Source: G942493375 sp942493375 (GTDB lineage: Bacteria; Armatimonadota; UBA5829). From it: DNA of 64,000 nucleotides. The position numbers and the translations under genes were made by a program. The stretch is from positions 1,984,001 to 2,048,000 of the forward strand of contig OW818698.1 of NCBI GenBank assembly GCA_942493375.1. Reading direction: 5' to 3'. This document shows, in pieces, positions 34,141-42,988 of the stretch (its first letter is position 1; each line of letters starts with the position of its first letter). The notes under the pieces were generated by a model. The model saw nothing but the letters and a program-made list of their open reading frames with translations. It had not been told where the DNA came from and searched no databases.

Positions 34141-35376
34141 CTACGCCCCCACCACTTCCATCGCTATCTCAGCCCATCTCCATAGTCTTTGAGGTTCATA
34201 GCAGACAGTGCTGATATCTTTTAGTATCAGTTCCAGCGGACAGCCATACTTTTTACATACATCCACAGTGTCCTGTAAATGTCCCCGTACTTCTGGTTCA
34301 TCAAAATATCCTCTGGCCAGCAGAGCAGGGTTTGGTTTGCGGGAGTAGACATAGTTGCGTCCAATCTCCGAAGCACCGATCTCCTCATTTGCCCAGGGAC
34401 TCATAGAGATCTTCCGGACATTAGGGATCTTACGGACCTGCGCCATTTTCTTGTCCAAAGGATCACAACAACCGTAATAGACCAGTCCGAATCGTTCAAA
34501 GATAGGCATGCAGATATCTATCTCGAACTCCTCAAACATCGCAGGAGAGACAGTGGAAAACATCTGGGCAAGACCAAACATCCAGATATCTTTGGTGCGA
34601 GGTTTTGCCGGATCAAATCCAGGTGCAGGCAATTCATCAGTGTAAGCACCTGTGCAATGGATCAAAGACTGATTATAACAAAGCAGCCCCTGCTCTTCCG
34701 CCTGGTCCAACATGCTCATCAGGTTCTTCACAATCCGCCTGGCCAGTTCCGCCATATACTCCGGGCGATCACAGATAGTATAAAGTGCATCCTGCACACT
34801 CATCAGAAAGGATATAGGGTCCCAAACTGACAGATAAGGATCCGTTCCCTGCTCAAAGATTTCCAGTTCACCATCAAACAACTCATGAGCTACTTCCAGA
34901 CGACGGGAGGTCTCTGCCTGGTCATGGCTGACTATAGGCATCTGGATCTTATCCAGGTCTGCATCGGTAACAAACTGGTTTGTGAAGGCATGCCCGACAA
35001 CGCTATTCGTAGGGTCGGTTATTGAAGTTTTCTCAACCATACCAACCCCGAAACCTGTGTTTGAAATGGCTTTGGAAATACGGATAAAAGGATCAACAAC
35101 CATATCCACCCGGAAATGGTTCCACTGGTAGAGGGTCATCCGCAGCATGCTCTCATATCCCCGGCACTCCGGGTCTTCACAGAGCAGTGTCAGTTCATCA
35201 TTCACATTCATTTCATTCCAGCAGACCTGGTCAGCCATAACCATAGGGCGGTCGGGCTTAAGGCCATTCAAGTTTCGCCACATCTGACGCTTCTGCTCCT
35301 GCACCGGCAACGCCGCAATCTCTGCCAACTGAGCAGCCAGTCCACGTATTATATCTCTATCTGAAGTATTAGGCAT
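34141..35376 (-). CDS. Uroporphyrinogen decarboxylase-like (URO-D superfamily) protein 1
   Basis: This 411-residue protein resembles URO-D superfamily members in length and fold pattern: KPDRPMVMADQVCWNE near the N-terminus, long helices, and VRKISMSPWANEEIG late. Members without haem synthesis roles are related to corrinoid:CoM methyltransferases. The likely metal-ligand region reads VYYGCCDPLDKK rather than the typical HxCG, so its role may be altered. It has AGAGAGG upstream of the ATG. It is the last gene of a cluster: the gap of 169 bp to the SGNH gene contains a phrase repeat, so it may have its own promoter. Substrate unknown. Divergent from the four other URO-D-like proteins here. Confidence 0.75.
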   Translation of the reverse strand: MPNTSDRDIIRGLAAQLAEIAALPVQEQKRQMWRNLNGLKPDRPMVMADQVCWNEMNVNDELTLLCEDPECRGYESMLRMTLYQWNHFRVDMVVDPFIRISKAISNTGFGVGMVEKTSITDPTNSVVGHAFTNQFVTDADLDKIQMPIVSHDQAETSRRLEVAHELFDGELEIFEQGTDPYLSVWDPISFLMSVQDALYTICDRPEYMAELARRIVKNLMSMLDQAEEQGLLCYNQSLIHCTGAYTDELPAPGFDPAKPRTKDIWMFGLAQMFSTVSPAMFEEFEIDICMPIFERFGLVYYGCCDPLDKKMAQVRKIPNVRKISMSPWANEEIGASEIGRNYVYSRKPNPALLARGYFDEPEVRGHLQDTVDVCKKYGCPLELILKDISTVCYEPQRLWRWAEIAMEVVGA

Positions 35377-35503
35377 ATACTTTACCTCTCTGACAATTCA
35401 ATTTTAACAAGCAACAAGATCCATGAGCCCCGAACACAATCGAAAGACACAGCCTATCTGATAAGCAGAGTAATCCATATCTCCGCCCAACTAAATTCCA
35501 AAA

Positions 35504-35530
35504 ATTTCCGTGTATTCCGTGGTTAAAATA
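35504..35530. repeat. TTCCGTGTATTCCGTGGTTAA phrase repeat
   Basis: One copy of TTTCCGTGTATTCCGTGGTT followed by AA. A longer copy lies at 54604-54661. Confidence 0.65.
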
Positions 35531-35545
35531 TCCCTTCCCTTCGCC

Positions 35546-36883
35546 TTACTTATTCCCCCCAAACAGTTCCATCAATGACAGTGCAAACATTTCATGTCCC
35601 TGATCGTCCGGATGGTTAATAGCATTACTCAGCAGTGTAGTGTAAGGAATCCCCTCTTTCAGAAGATGTCCCCAACGCAATGATGCATCAGCCAGTGCAA
35701 CATTATGTTTAGCTGTAAACGCCCGAACAGAAGCAGTGTAGGAACGTTTGTCTTTCTCCACTCGAACCGAAGTTTCACTCATCCAGTCAGGTCTCACAAA
35801 ATGGGGTGTAAGGATAACCCACTCAGCCCCGATTCCATCAAACTGCTCTTTCAGCCAGGAATACTTGGTCTCAACTTGTTCCGGAGTCAGGTAGCCATCA
35901 TTGACAAACTCCATAACAATCAGGTCAGGATGAGGATCCAAAACTCTCTCTTTGAAGTTAAATTCTGCACCAGGAGGCTCAGCCAGGAAGCTGTCGCTGG
36001 CTCTTCCACCCCACCCAACCGTAGTCAGTTTTACCGAAGCCTTCGGGAAACGCTTCTGGAGCATCGCTGTAAACACACTCTGATACTGATGGGCTGCATC
36101 GCTGGCTTGTCCGCCTGCAGTTACGCTGTCTCCCCATGCCAGGACATTTACCGTTTCACCATTCTGCAATTTAGCCCAGGTCTTCGGCAACAGCCGTGCA
36201 GCTGCTGGCTTTCCCTTTGTTTTGGGCTCCGGATAACGTGCTTCGATGATCGGATACAGGTTGTCATTACTCAGTGCTGTCAACCGGCCAGGCACCCAGA
36301 CATTCGCCAGCACAGTCACATCAGCTCCGACTTTCGGGGGCTTGGGTGTCACTGCATGTGAAATTCCCTGCAGCAGTGAGACTTTGCCTTTCTGGTCAAC
36401 CACAATCGAATCCAATCGGCTCTTGCCATAGCTGAAGTCCACTAAAACCGGTCTGTCAGCAGGGATAGTTCCCCCGGGAAGCCGGCCGAATGTCGCCCAT
36501 TTCCCTTCCAATCCATAATCTACATCCAGTCTATAGACAGTATTGCCATCCTCTGATTTAACAACAACACTTTCCGGAGCAAGCATTTCAGTTGCTGTGC
36601 ACTCAATTGCCTCAAGCCCTCGAAACCTTGCACCCCGAACCCACGGAGCAGTGGTTGCATCGTATACCGGCAGGGTATCATACTTTTCACCCTTTACTAC
36701 GACAAGACCAGGCTCAGCAACAGTCAGGTTCACAGGCTTGCTGATTTTGACATTCTTCTTGCCGACCTTAACCACCCCAGCCGACACCTCAACCTGCCAG
36801 GTCCCAACCACACGCACCTGAGGCGCATGAGAAGGAACAGCAGCAATGGCAAATAAAGAAGCACATAATATTTCCGCTATCAT
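35546..36883 (-). CDS. Exported SGNH/GDSL hydrolase (esterase)
   Basis: This is a 445-residue protein with a signal peptide (about 1-20, ending PSHA). The N-terminal ~230 residues are a beta-rich accessory domain. The C-terminal SGNH hydrolase has the block I serine in AWGDSVTAGGQ, block II glycine in GWGGRASDS, block III asparagine in FVNDGYLTPEQ, and NHPDDQGHEM near the end supplying the catalytic Asp/His. Such enzymes remove acyl groups from sugars or lipids. The ATG overlaps the preceding URO-D gene's TAA by one base (TAATG), so it is translationally coupled. The coupling to a URO-D-like methyltransferase relative suggests joint catabolism. Confidence 0.83.
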   Translation of the reverse strand: MIAEILCASLFAIAAVPSHAPQVRVVGTWQVEVSAGVVKVGKKNVKISKPVNLTVAEPGLVVVKGEKYDTLPVYDATTAPWVRGARFRGLEAIECTATEMLAPESVVVKSEDGNTVYRLDVDYGLEGKWATFGRLPGGTIPADRPVLVDFSYGKSRLDSIVVDQKGKVSLLQGISHAVTPKPPKVGADVTVLANVWVPGRLTALSNDNLYPIIEARYPEPKTKGKPAAARLLPKTWAKLQNGETVNVLAWGDSVTAGGQASDAAHQYQSVFTAMLQKRFPKASVKLTTVGWGGRASDSFLAEPPGAEFNFKERVLDPHPDLIVMEFVNDGYLTPEQVETKYSWLKEQFDGIGAEWVILTPHFVRPDWMSETSVRVEKDKRSYTASVRAFTAKHNVALADASLRWGHLLKEGIPYTTLLSNAINHPDDQGHEMFALSLMELFGGNK

Positions 36884-37983
36884 TAATCTCTCCTGTTATA
36901 GATTTGAAACTCCCAGTCCAGTTCTTCCCAGCTCATCGGGATTACCGAAAACTGGGCTTCTCTATCATAACTATCAGCTATCTCAGAAATTATACCAAGC
37001 AGCCTGATTATCTGTTCAGGTCCACATATAGGGTCGATATCCCATATAGCAAGATCGCTGGCTCCGTTTGCAATACATTTCTCAATTTCAGCCTTAACCT
37101 GTCCCTCAGGCTTGTTTATCAGATCAACCGGATTGACCATAGCTGAAAACTTCACATCCGGCAATACGCTGTGTATTTTGGGAATATCAGACAAATGCGA
37201 TCCCTGCAGACTTCGTAATCCAGGAATCGCTGAGTAAGCCTGAGCAAATGGCTCTGTCGGGACATTGCAATGATGAAGGCCACAGCACGCTGGTTTACCG
37301 GTATACTCAGCTGCATAGTCCACGCACGTTATGTCAAAATCTCGAACCTGTTCTACATAAAGCTCTGGAGACATCATTACTACATTGCAGTTCCCAATTG
37401 GAAATCCTTCAATTGGTCCAAACAACTCTGATACAAACCTATAGGCCTTGCACATACTCTCTGTGATAACGTGCATATAGTCCTGAGCAAAATCAGGTTC
37501 AGCCAGCAGGTCCATATAAAACTCCGGACCTCTCAGAGTGAATGCATTGTTGCTGACACTTGCCAGGTCAAACATTCCCCGCCCAATTCCATACCGGTCA
37601 ATACGTTTCTGCCGCTCTTTGTATATGACATCAGCAACAAATGTATCTGCTATGTCAGTCGGTACAAGAGACTTCATCTGCTGCTCTGGCATATTCTTCC
37701 AGCAGTATCCACCAACCTCCTGAATCCCTGTTTCTAATCCCAGAACCACCGGCACTATCATCGTATGATAAGGGAGGATCATAGAGACGAAATCCAGGTC
37801 CAGGACGGGTGAGGTACTCCCCAGCCCAAAGTCTCCAAACCATTCGTGCAACTGTTTCTGACGACCGATATATGTCGCATCCAGCCAGTCGAAATCCACC
37901 ACATCAGGCCTGCCGACAGCTGCCTGGTAGTGCTTCTCCCACCACTGCCAAACGAAATAAAGACTTACCGGCAGAGGGTTCAC
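36883..37983 (-). CDS. URO-D-like protein 2
   Basis: This 366-residue protein, with a GTG start, is in a tight operon: it overlaps URO-D-like protein 3 upstream by 4 bp (GTGA) and the SGNH gene downstream by 1 bp. It shows a URO-D superfamily pattern with a conserved GLHHCNVPTE at about residue 236. This H-x-C arrangement resembles the zinc site of MtaA-type methyltransferases. Several WQWWEKHYQAA and CWKNMPEQQ features are peculiar to this subgroup. No corrinoid-binding protein is adjacent. Function inferred only at the superfamily level. Confidence 0.75.
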   Translation of the reverse strand: MNPLPVSLYFVWQWWEKHYQAAVGRPDVVDFDWLDATYIGRQKQLHEWFGDFGLGSTSPVLDLDFVSMILPYHTMIVPVVLGLETGIQEVGGYCWKNMPEQQMKSLVPTDIADTFVADVIYKERQKRIDRYGIGRGMFDLASVSNNAFTLRGPEFYMDLLAEPDFAQDYMHVITESMCKAYRFVSELFGPIEGFPIGNCNVVMMSPELYVEQVRDFDITCVDYAAEYTGKPACCGLHHCNVPTEPFAQAYSAIPGLRSLQGSHLSDIPKIHSVLPDVKFSAMVNPVDLINKPEGQVKAEIEKCIANGASDLAIWDIDPICGPEQIIRLLGIISEIADSYDREAQFSVIPMSWEELDWEFQIYNRRD

Positions 37984-39110
37984 TTAATCCAACCCCACTG
38001 CATTCTATCGGCATATTCTTTCGCAATCACCTGCAGTTTCCTGCATATTTCCTCAGCGCCATCTTCAGGACCAAAACCAAAGCATGGGAGGACAATCACA
38101 TCAGGAGCCATCAGTTCCATTATCTCCCTGTACCACTCCACCGGTTCCTTGTTACCAGTCCAGCTCAGGTGTATAAACGCCTTGCCTTTCAGAGATTCCT
38201 TAAACTTCGGCAGATCATCGTGGCTGTAGGCATCACTCAGGTCAATACAGCGTGGAGAGAACTCGTGGGCTACATAAGCCGCATGACATGGGTTAGGCCC
38301 GCAGTTATGTAAGCCGCCGCAGCCAAACTCCTTGAATATCATTGCGTGATAAGGGGACGAAAACTCGGCATATGTGTCCGGACCAAAACTTGCACTGATA
38401 TCGTCACTCACATGTCCCTTGAAACCTTCCGGGAACCAGTGGTCGGGGAAATCTGTAGTAGCTATATTCTGCTCACCACCTGCAGCATCTATACCAGCCC
38501 TAATCGTAGCTGCATAGAGGATCTGGATCTTATCCAGCAGCTTATGCACAGCTTCAGGGGCTGTGTACATCGCCATCAGCAGTTCAGTCATCCCCATCAT
38601 GTCAGATGCCACATTCACTCCGCCGGCAGCATCAAGCAATGACACAGGCAGAAAACCCTCACCAGCTTCAGCAAACAGCTTAATCCGGCGAATTCCTTCA
38701 GGTAGCCAACCATCTGTATAAGGATCAGGTTGAGGCAAACTATCAACCTGAGATTCGATATCTGTTATCAGATGACCAAGTATTCCTGGAGTTTGATTAG
38801 GATCATCGGCCCAGTGATATTCAGCCCCAAAAGCGCTGGCAATGCATGAGCAGCCAACATCAGGACGCATTCCCGGAACTGTATCACTGGATGGCACCAA
38901 CTCCCATGTAGCCATAGCTGATTTCAATGCCCCATCAAGCTGCTTATCCCCATCCTTAAACTGCTCCTGGGTATTAAACTCAGAGGGCATCCCGATCCGC
39001 ACATCCACCGGAATACGCTCCACCGGAAGTCCAGCCCAAAGCCTCCGATGCAGGCTCTTCCGCCGCTCAATATCCTCCCGCATCCAATCAGTTATCCCAA
39101 GCTTAACCAT
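37980..39110 (-). CDS. URO-D-like protein 3
   Basis: This is a 376-residue protein, the first gene of the three-gene overlapping set 39110 to 35546. Features include GFLPVSLLDAAGGVNVASDMMG, then GGLHNCGPNPCHAAYVAHEF (H-x-C-G..C, a plausible metal site), then HLSWTGNKEPVEWYREIMEL. It has AAGGG 5 bases before the ATG. Like the others it may act as a methyl- or decarboxyl-transferring enzyme; which reaction cannot be read from sequence. Confidence 0.77.
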   Translation of the reverse strand: MVKLGITDWMREDIERRKSLHRRLWAGLPVERIPVDVRIGMPSEFNTQEQFKDGDKQLDGALKSAMATWELVPSSDTVPGMRPDVGCSCIASAFGAEYHWADDPNQTPGILGHLITDIESQVDSLPQPDPYTDGWLPEGIRRIKLFAEAGEGFLPVSLLDAAGGVNVASDMMGMTELLMAMYTAPEAVHKLLDKIQILYAATIRAGIDAAGGEQNIATTDFPDHWFPEGFKGHVSDDISASFGPDTYAEFSSPYHAMIFKEFGCGGLHNCGPNPCHAAYVAHEFSPRCIDLSDAYSHDDLPKFKESLKGKAFIHLSWTGNKEPVEWYREIMELMAPDVIVLPCFGFGPEDGAEEICRKLQVIAKEYADRMQWGWIK

Positions 39111-39238
39111 AGCAACCCTTTCAAAAAAACCATCATAACTAACACAGTTTACAGTATTTACAAGATAAGGAAAACACTACCCGATCTTCCCTCAAGCGCG
39201 AATGCATCATAATCCTACTTGCTAGAGGTGATCTCTCC

Positions 39239-39273
39239 AAAAATCTGCGTAAATCTGCGAAATCTGCGGATAA
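39239..39273. repeat. ATCTGCGTAAATCTGCGAAATC phrase repeat
   Basis: A triplicated AATCTGCG phrase (AAATCTGCGTAAATCTGCGA then AATCTGCGGAT). A near-identical copy lies at 63725-63757. Confidence 0.7.
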
Positions 39274-39283
39274 TTGTCCCTTA

Positions 39284-40078
39284 CTAACTTACTAGCAGCC
39301 GCTCAGCATTCCCACCCAGTATTGCATCAATTTCATCATCCCTCAAAGGCAGAGCGCGTATCCCGCTTATTTCTGCGAATTGATCCGTCCATGGCGAATC
39401 CGTCCCAAACAGCACCTTATCAGCACCATGGGCTCGTATCAACTCAGTCATCCGGTCAGTCCCAAGATCAGTCATTGAATATGATGTATCCAGATATAAC
39501 TTACGTCCAACTAAAAACTTATCTACATCGTCCCAGAGCGCATACCCACCCATATGAGCTGCTATAACAATCAAGTCAGGCACAGCGTCCATCACTTTGA
39601 CTAAACGGTCGGGAGTACAATGCACAGGAGGCGGCAATCCGATATCTACACCAGCATGAAACAACACAATAAGGCCTGCATCTGCCAGCGTTTTATATAT
39701 AGGCACTAATTCCGCATCATCCACAAAGAATTCCTGATAATCCGGATGAAACTTAACACCCTGTATGCCATCAGACACAAGAAGATCAATCTCAGTCTGC
39801 CAGTCGTCCTGTTTTGGATGAATCGTTCCAAAGCAGATAAGCTGCTCGAAGCTGCGGTTGATTTCCACCGCCCAGCTATTTATACTTCTGACTTGCGCAG
39901 GCTTAGTAGCAATCGGCATTACAACAGATCTATCAACTCCAGCTATCTGCATTGAAGCACACAATCCCATACATGTGCCATCAGAATAAGGAGTAACATT
40001 GCTCCTTTCAGCCAAAACCGCAACAGCACGCGCTGCAAGTGCATCGGGGAATGTATGTGTATGTATATCAATAATCAT
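39284..40078 (-). CDS. Amidohydrolase-2 family TIM-barrel metallohydrolase
   Basis: This protein is about 264 residues. It starts MIIDIHTHTFPDALAARAV, with the HxH metal ligands of the amidohydrolase superfamily. It continues with GVKFHPDYQEFFVDD, FHAGVDIG, AAHMGG and the late FGTDSPWTDQF aspartate. This pattern matches the amidohydrolase 2 group (decarboxylases and lactonases of aromatic or sugar-derived acids). I chose the ATG at 40078; AGGA lies 10 bases before it. A longer frame (start 40192) overlaps the divergent metallo-beta-lactamase gene and has no such site. It is separate from the URO-D operon. Confidence 0.88.
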   Translation of the reverse strand: MIIDIHTHTFPDALAARAVAVLAERSNVTPYSDGTCMGLCASMQIAGVDRSVVMPIATKPAQVRSINSWAVEINRSFEQLICFGTIHPKQDDWQTEIDLLVSDGIQGVKFHPDYQEFFVDDAELVPIYKTLADAGLIVLFHAGVDIGLPPPVHCTPDRLVKVMDAVPDLIVIAAHMGGYALWDDVDKFLVGRKLYLDTSYSMTDLGTDRMTELIRAHGADKVLFGTDSPWTDQFAEISGIRALPLRDDEIDAILGGNAERLLVS

Positions 40079-40080
40079 TA

Positions 40081-40110
40081 TTGCCGATTCCTGTTGGGTA
40101 TGAATATAAT
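40081..40110 (+). promoter_or_regulatory. Promoter of the metallo-beta-lactamase-fold gene
   Basis: TTGCCG (40081-40086), an 18 bp spacer and a perfect TATAAT (40105-40110) face the gene at 40184 on the plus strand. It lies close to the divergent amidohydrolase start. Confidence 0.6.
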
Positions 40111-40183
40111 GTATCAATTCTAGTCGCCGACTATAGTTGAAGTCAAAGACTCTCAACAATACTCTTTCACAAGGAGAATTTCC

Positions 40184-41152
40184 ATGACACAATTGCAGAA
40201 ATGCTTATATAGATACTTCCTGGTTACATTGCTGCTGGTAAGCTCAAATTCAATCGTCCGTGCTGAAGCTCCAATGATCAAGTCGCAGGTGCCAGGTTAC
40301 TATCGGATTATGCTTGGACAGTTTGAAATCACAGCCTTAAATGGTGGGCTGAATGAGATTGATGTCAAAATCCTGCATAATGCTCCTGATGCACGAATTC
40401 AAGAACTGTTGAAACGCCAGTTTGTTCCCACGCCGAAAATGCCCACATCAGTGAATGCTTTTCTGGTGAACACTGGTTCAAAACTGGTGTTGATCGATTC
40501 TGGAACATCAAAACCGGGGAGTCCAATGCCCAGTGGTGTCTTGCAGAATCTGAAAGCTTCCGGATACACTCCTGAACAGGTCGATATCGTGCTGATAACC
40601 CACATGCATGGTGACCATACAGGTGGGTTACTTGATTCAAACGGCAAACCGGCTTTCCCAAATGCTACAATCTGGACTGCCAAAGCCGAAAGTTACTACT
40701 GGTTATCCACAGACATAGCAGCAAAGTCACCTGCAGATGCCCAACCCCGTTTCAAAATGGCGCGTGATATAGCCGCTCCATACCTTGCCACCGACAGATG
40801 GAAAACATTTGAAAATGGCTTCGAACATGTTCCAGGGATCAAAGCAGTTGCAAGTTCAGGGCACACCCCGGGACACACAGTTTATGAGATCACTTCCGAC
40901 GGCCAGACACTCGTAGCAATAGGAGACACTGTGCATAGTGTCGCTGTACAGTTTACGGAACCCAATGTATCCTGTGATTACGACAAAGACCAACCTGAAG
41001 CGATCGCCTCACGGCTTGCACTGTTCAAGAGCCTATCAGCCAGGAATACACTCGTAGCCGGTGCACACCTGCCATTCCCGGGGATAGGCAGGCTGCATGT
41101 TGATGGAGAGGATACCTATACGTGGGTTCCTGTCGTTTTCTCACCACTGTAA
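40184..41152 (+). CDS. Exported metallo-beta-lactamase-fold hydrolase
   Basis: This is a 322-residue protein with a signal peptide (about 1-27, ending VRAEA). Zinc motifs: HMHGDHTGG (residues 140-148), SGHTPGHT (about 226), an IGDTVH aspartate and AGAHLPFPG near the end. This is a lactonase or hydrolase type of the fold rather than a classical penicillinase: the residues before the zinc motif (SVNAFLVNTGSKLVLIDSG) match the N-acyl-homoserine lactonase-like family. Substrate unknown. Strong AAGGAG, 7 bases before the ATG. It is monocistronic, ended by the terminator at 41163. Confidence 0.9.
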   Translation: MTQLQKCLYRYFLVTLLLVSSNSIVRAEAPMIKSQVPGYYRIMLGQFEITALNGGLNEIDVKILHNAPDARIQELLKRQFVPTPKMPTSVNAFLVNTGSKLVLIDSGTSKPGSPMPSGVLQNLKASGYTPEQVDIVLITHMHGDHTGGLLDSNGKPAFPNATIWTAKAESYYWLSTDIAAKSPADAQPRFKMARDIAAPYLATDRWKTFENGFEHVPGIKAVASSGHTPGHTVYEITSDGQTLVAIGDTVHSVAVQFTEPNVSCDYDKDQPEAIASRLALFKSLSARNTLVAGAHLPFPGIGRLHVDGEDTYTWVPVVFSPL

Positions 41153-41162
41153 TATGGCTCAC

Positions 41163-41220
41163 AGGGCAAGAGTACTCAAAGCAAATCCTTTTGTTAATTG
41201 CTCTTGCCCTTTGTTTTATT
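41163..41220 (+). terminator. Rho-independent terminator
   Basis: AGGGCAAGAG (41163-41172) pairs with CTCTTGCCCT (41201-41210) across a 28-base loop, followed by the T-rich TTGTTTTATT at 41211-41220. It closes the metallo-beta-lactamase gene and abuts the end of the minus-strand operon at 41216. Confidence 0.75.
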
Positions 41221-42976
41221 TCTGATACCCAGGTTCAATCCCGGCTGTTTTAGCTATCTCTGTTGGAAAATCCGGATCATCCGGGGTAAAACAGAATGTG
41301 TTGTTCCTCCACTTGTGCATATGCCCACCGCAGATATTGAACCGCAGGACATCCTCCACCGTGTTGTAAATAACGTTGTCTTCAACCAGGAAACCTTCAC
41401 TCGCCTGGTCCATGAATATGCCATTATTTGGGGAAGAGCAGAAAGTGTAATCACTGCGATGAACGTCATGGATCAGGTTCCCACGCAGGACCGTTCCCGG
41501 TTGAAGGCCCAGCGTATATATACCGCCTCCATCATCTACAATCTTCATCACATCGTGGATATGATTGTATTCAATGATATTATTCTTGCAGACAGTCGGT
41601 TTACCATTCCATATATACCCCACGGATATGCCAGTGTATGGTAGATCACTTATATCATTATGAGAGATGATACTGCCATCTGTGAATGCAAGTCCCACTC
41701 CGACTGCACCGAAGTATCTGACACCGATGTTGTGGATAGAATTGTTAGACACAACATTATCAAATGGAACTTCATTGGCCGGCACTTCCTCATCTCGGGA
41801 ATATACGTGAGAGAGGTTTTCCCCGATCATTAGTCCATTGGCTCCGATATCATATATATGGTTACCTTCAATCTGATTCCTGCAGCATCCCTTGCGTAAA
41901 GCAAGAGCAGTGCCTTCAGTATGAGAAATCGTGCAATCTGTCAGACCGCATTCTTCAGCATATTCCCACTCAACTGCAGAATTAATCCGTGGCATATCCA
42001 TCTCCGTATCCTCAACCTCCCACGCAGGTTCGGATGGATAGAAGAAGCATGCCTGTACTCCTGTGTAGCCTTGTCTTGGCAGCGGCCAGTCAGTATATGC
42101 AAATGTGAGACCGATGAAATTTAGGTTATTAACTGGGCTGTCAGCTGTCCCTACTAACTTTATAAGCTCATTGATTGTCGGAACAACAACATCCGCATTA
42201 GCCATATCCTGACCGGGAAGAGGCCAGTAGCTGACAATTCCGGTTTTCCTGTCCAGATACCATTCACCCGGACGATTCAACATCTCCGGAGCATTCTCAA
42301 AGTAACAAGCCATATTCACAGTGGGTCTGGCGGCATTATGTCCCATTACATGAGGTGGGGCCATTGTTACCTGATTCGCCGCAACATCAACACTCTGAAG
42401 CAGTTTGCGGGTAACTTCCCAGGAGCCAATAACCGTTATTTCGACATCCTCAATATTGCTCCAAGCACCTACAACTCCGTCCGGCAGAGTTAAAGTCCAG
42501 GTAGACATATCCTGGCTCAGTTGCACATCCACCAGTCGTTTGTATGCTTCAGAATCGTCGATATTGGGAGTTCTCGCACGGGTTGCCCTCTGCCCATCAA
42601 CAAACATCGCGCGTGGGTAGAAATTGCCGTTCTTTACTTCCGGGATCACCACAGTCCACAGTTCCCCATCACTTTTCGTCCAGCCTGAAACTTTCCTGCC
42701 ACCGCTGATAATCGGAGTCTCACCGGGATACGCAATGTATGTTGTTGATGAATCTTCCGGGCCGAAAAACACCGTTTCAGCGAGTTCATATACTCCGCCT
42801 CTAAGCAGTACAGTGACATTCTTATGTCGACCAGAAACTAAAAGCTCACGAGCAGCATTTCTAGCCCGAACCAGTGTTGCAAATGGTTCATCCTCAGTCC
42901 CCGGATTGCTGTCATTGCCATTCGGAGCAATCCATAGGTCAACAACTATATCTATTGCTTGTAAACCAAACTTCAT
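41216..42976 (-). CDS. Cytoplasmic right-handed beta-helix enzyme (possibly GH141-like)
   Basis: This 586-residue protein begins with LWIAPNGNDSNPGTEDEPFATLVRA, the opening found in beta-helix glycosidases such as GH141 and related families. GGVYELAETVFFGPEDS follows. Later coils include LTDCTISHTEGTALALRKGC, NQIEGNHIYDIGANGLMIG, and IHDVMKIVDDGGGIYT, with stacked asparagines. No signal peptide is seen, unlike the beta-helix proteins at 7438 and 55654, so it may act on imported oligosaccharides. AAGGAG precedes the ATG. It is the last gene of the operon 54513 to 41216 and is spaced 12 bp after its upstream neighbour. Reaction not assigned. Confidence 0.75.
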   Translation of the reverse strand: MKFGLQAIDIVVDLWIAPNGNDSNPGTEDEPFATLVRARNAARELLVSGRHKNVTVLLRGGVYELAETVFFGPEDSSTTYIAYPGETPIISGGRKVSGWTKSDGELWTVVIPEVKNGNFYPRAMFVDGQRATRARTPNIDDSEAYKRLVDVQLSQDMSTWTLTLPDGVVGAWSNIEDVEITVIGSWEVTRKLLQSVDVAANQVTMAPPHVMGHNAARPTVNMACYFENAPEMLNRPGEWYLDRKTGIVSYWPLPGQDMANADVVVPTINELIKLVGTADSPVNNLNFIGLTFAYTDWPLPRQGYTGVQACFFYPSEPAWEVEDTEMDMPRINSAVEWEYAEECGLTDCTISHTEGTALALRKGCCRNQIEGNHIYDIGANGLMIGENLSHVYSRDEEVPANEVPFDNVVSNNSIHNIGVRYFGAVGVGLAFTDGSIISHNDISDLPYTGISVGYIWNGKPTVCKNNIIEYNHIHDVMKIVDDGGGIYTLGLQPGTVLRGNLIHDVHRSDYTFCSSPNNGIFMDQASEGFLVEDNVIYNTVEDVLRFNICGGHMHKWRNNTFCFTPDDPDFPTEIAKTAGIEPGYQK

Positions 42977-42988
42977 TTTATTCTCCTT

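Noticed and set aside
34141..35376. True haem-biosynthesis uroporphyrinogen decarboxylase (HemE)
   Set aside because: None of the five paralogues has the HemE opening RQAGRYLPE, and they occur among sugar genes rather than haem genes.
40184..41152. Antibiotic-resistance beta-lactamase
   Set aside because: The HxHxDH fold is general, and the sequence is nearer lactonase-type hydrolases; resistance cannot be claimed.
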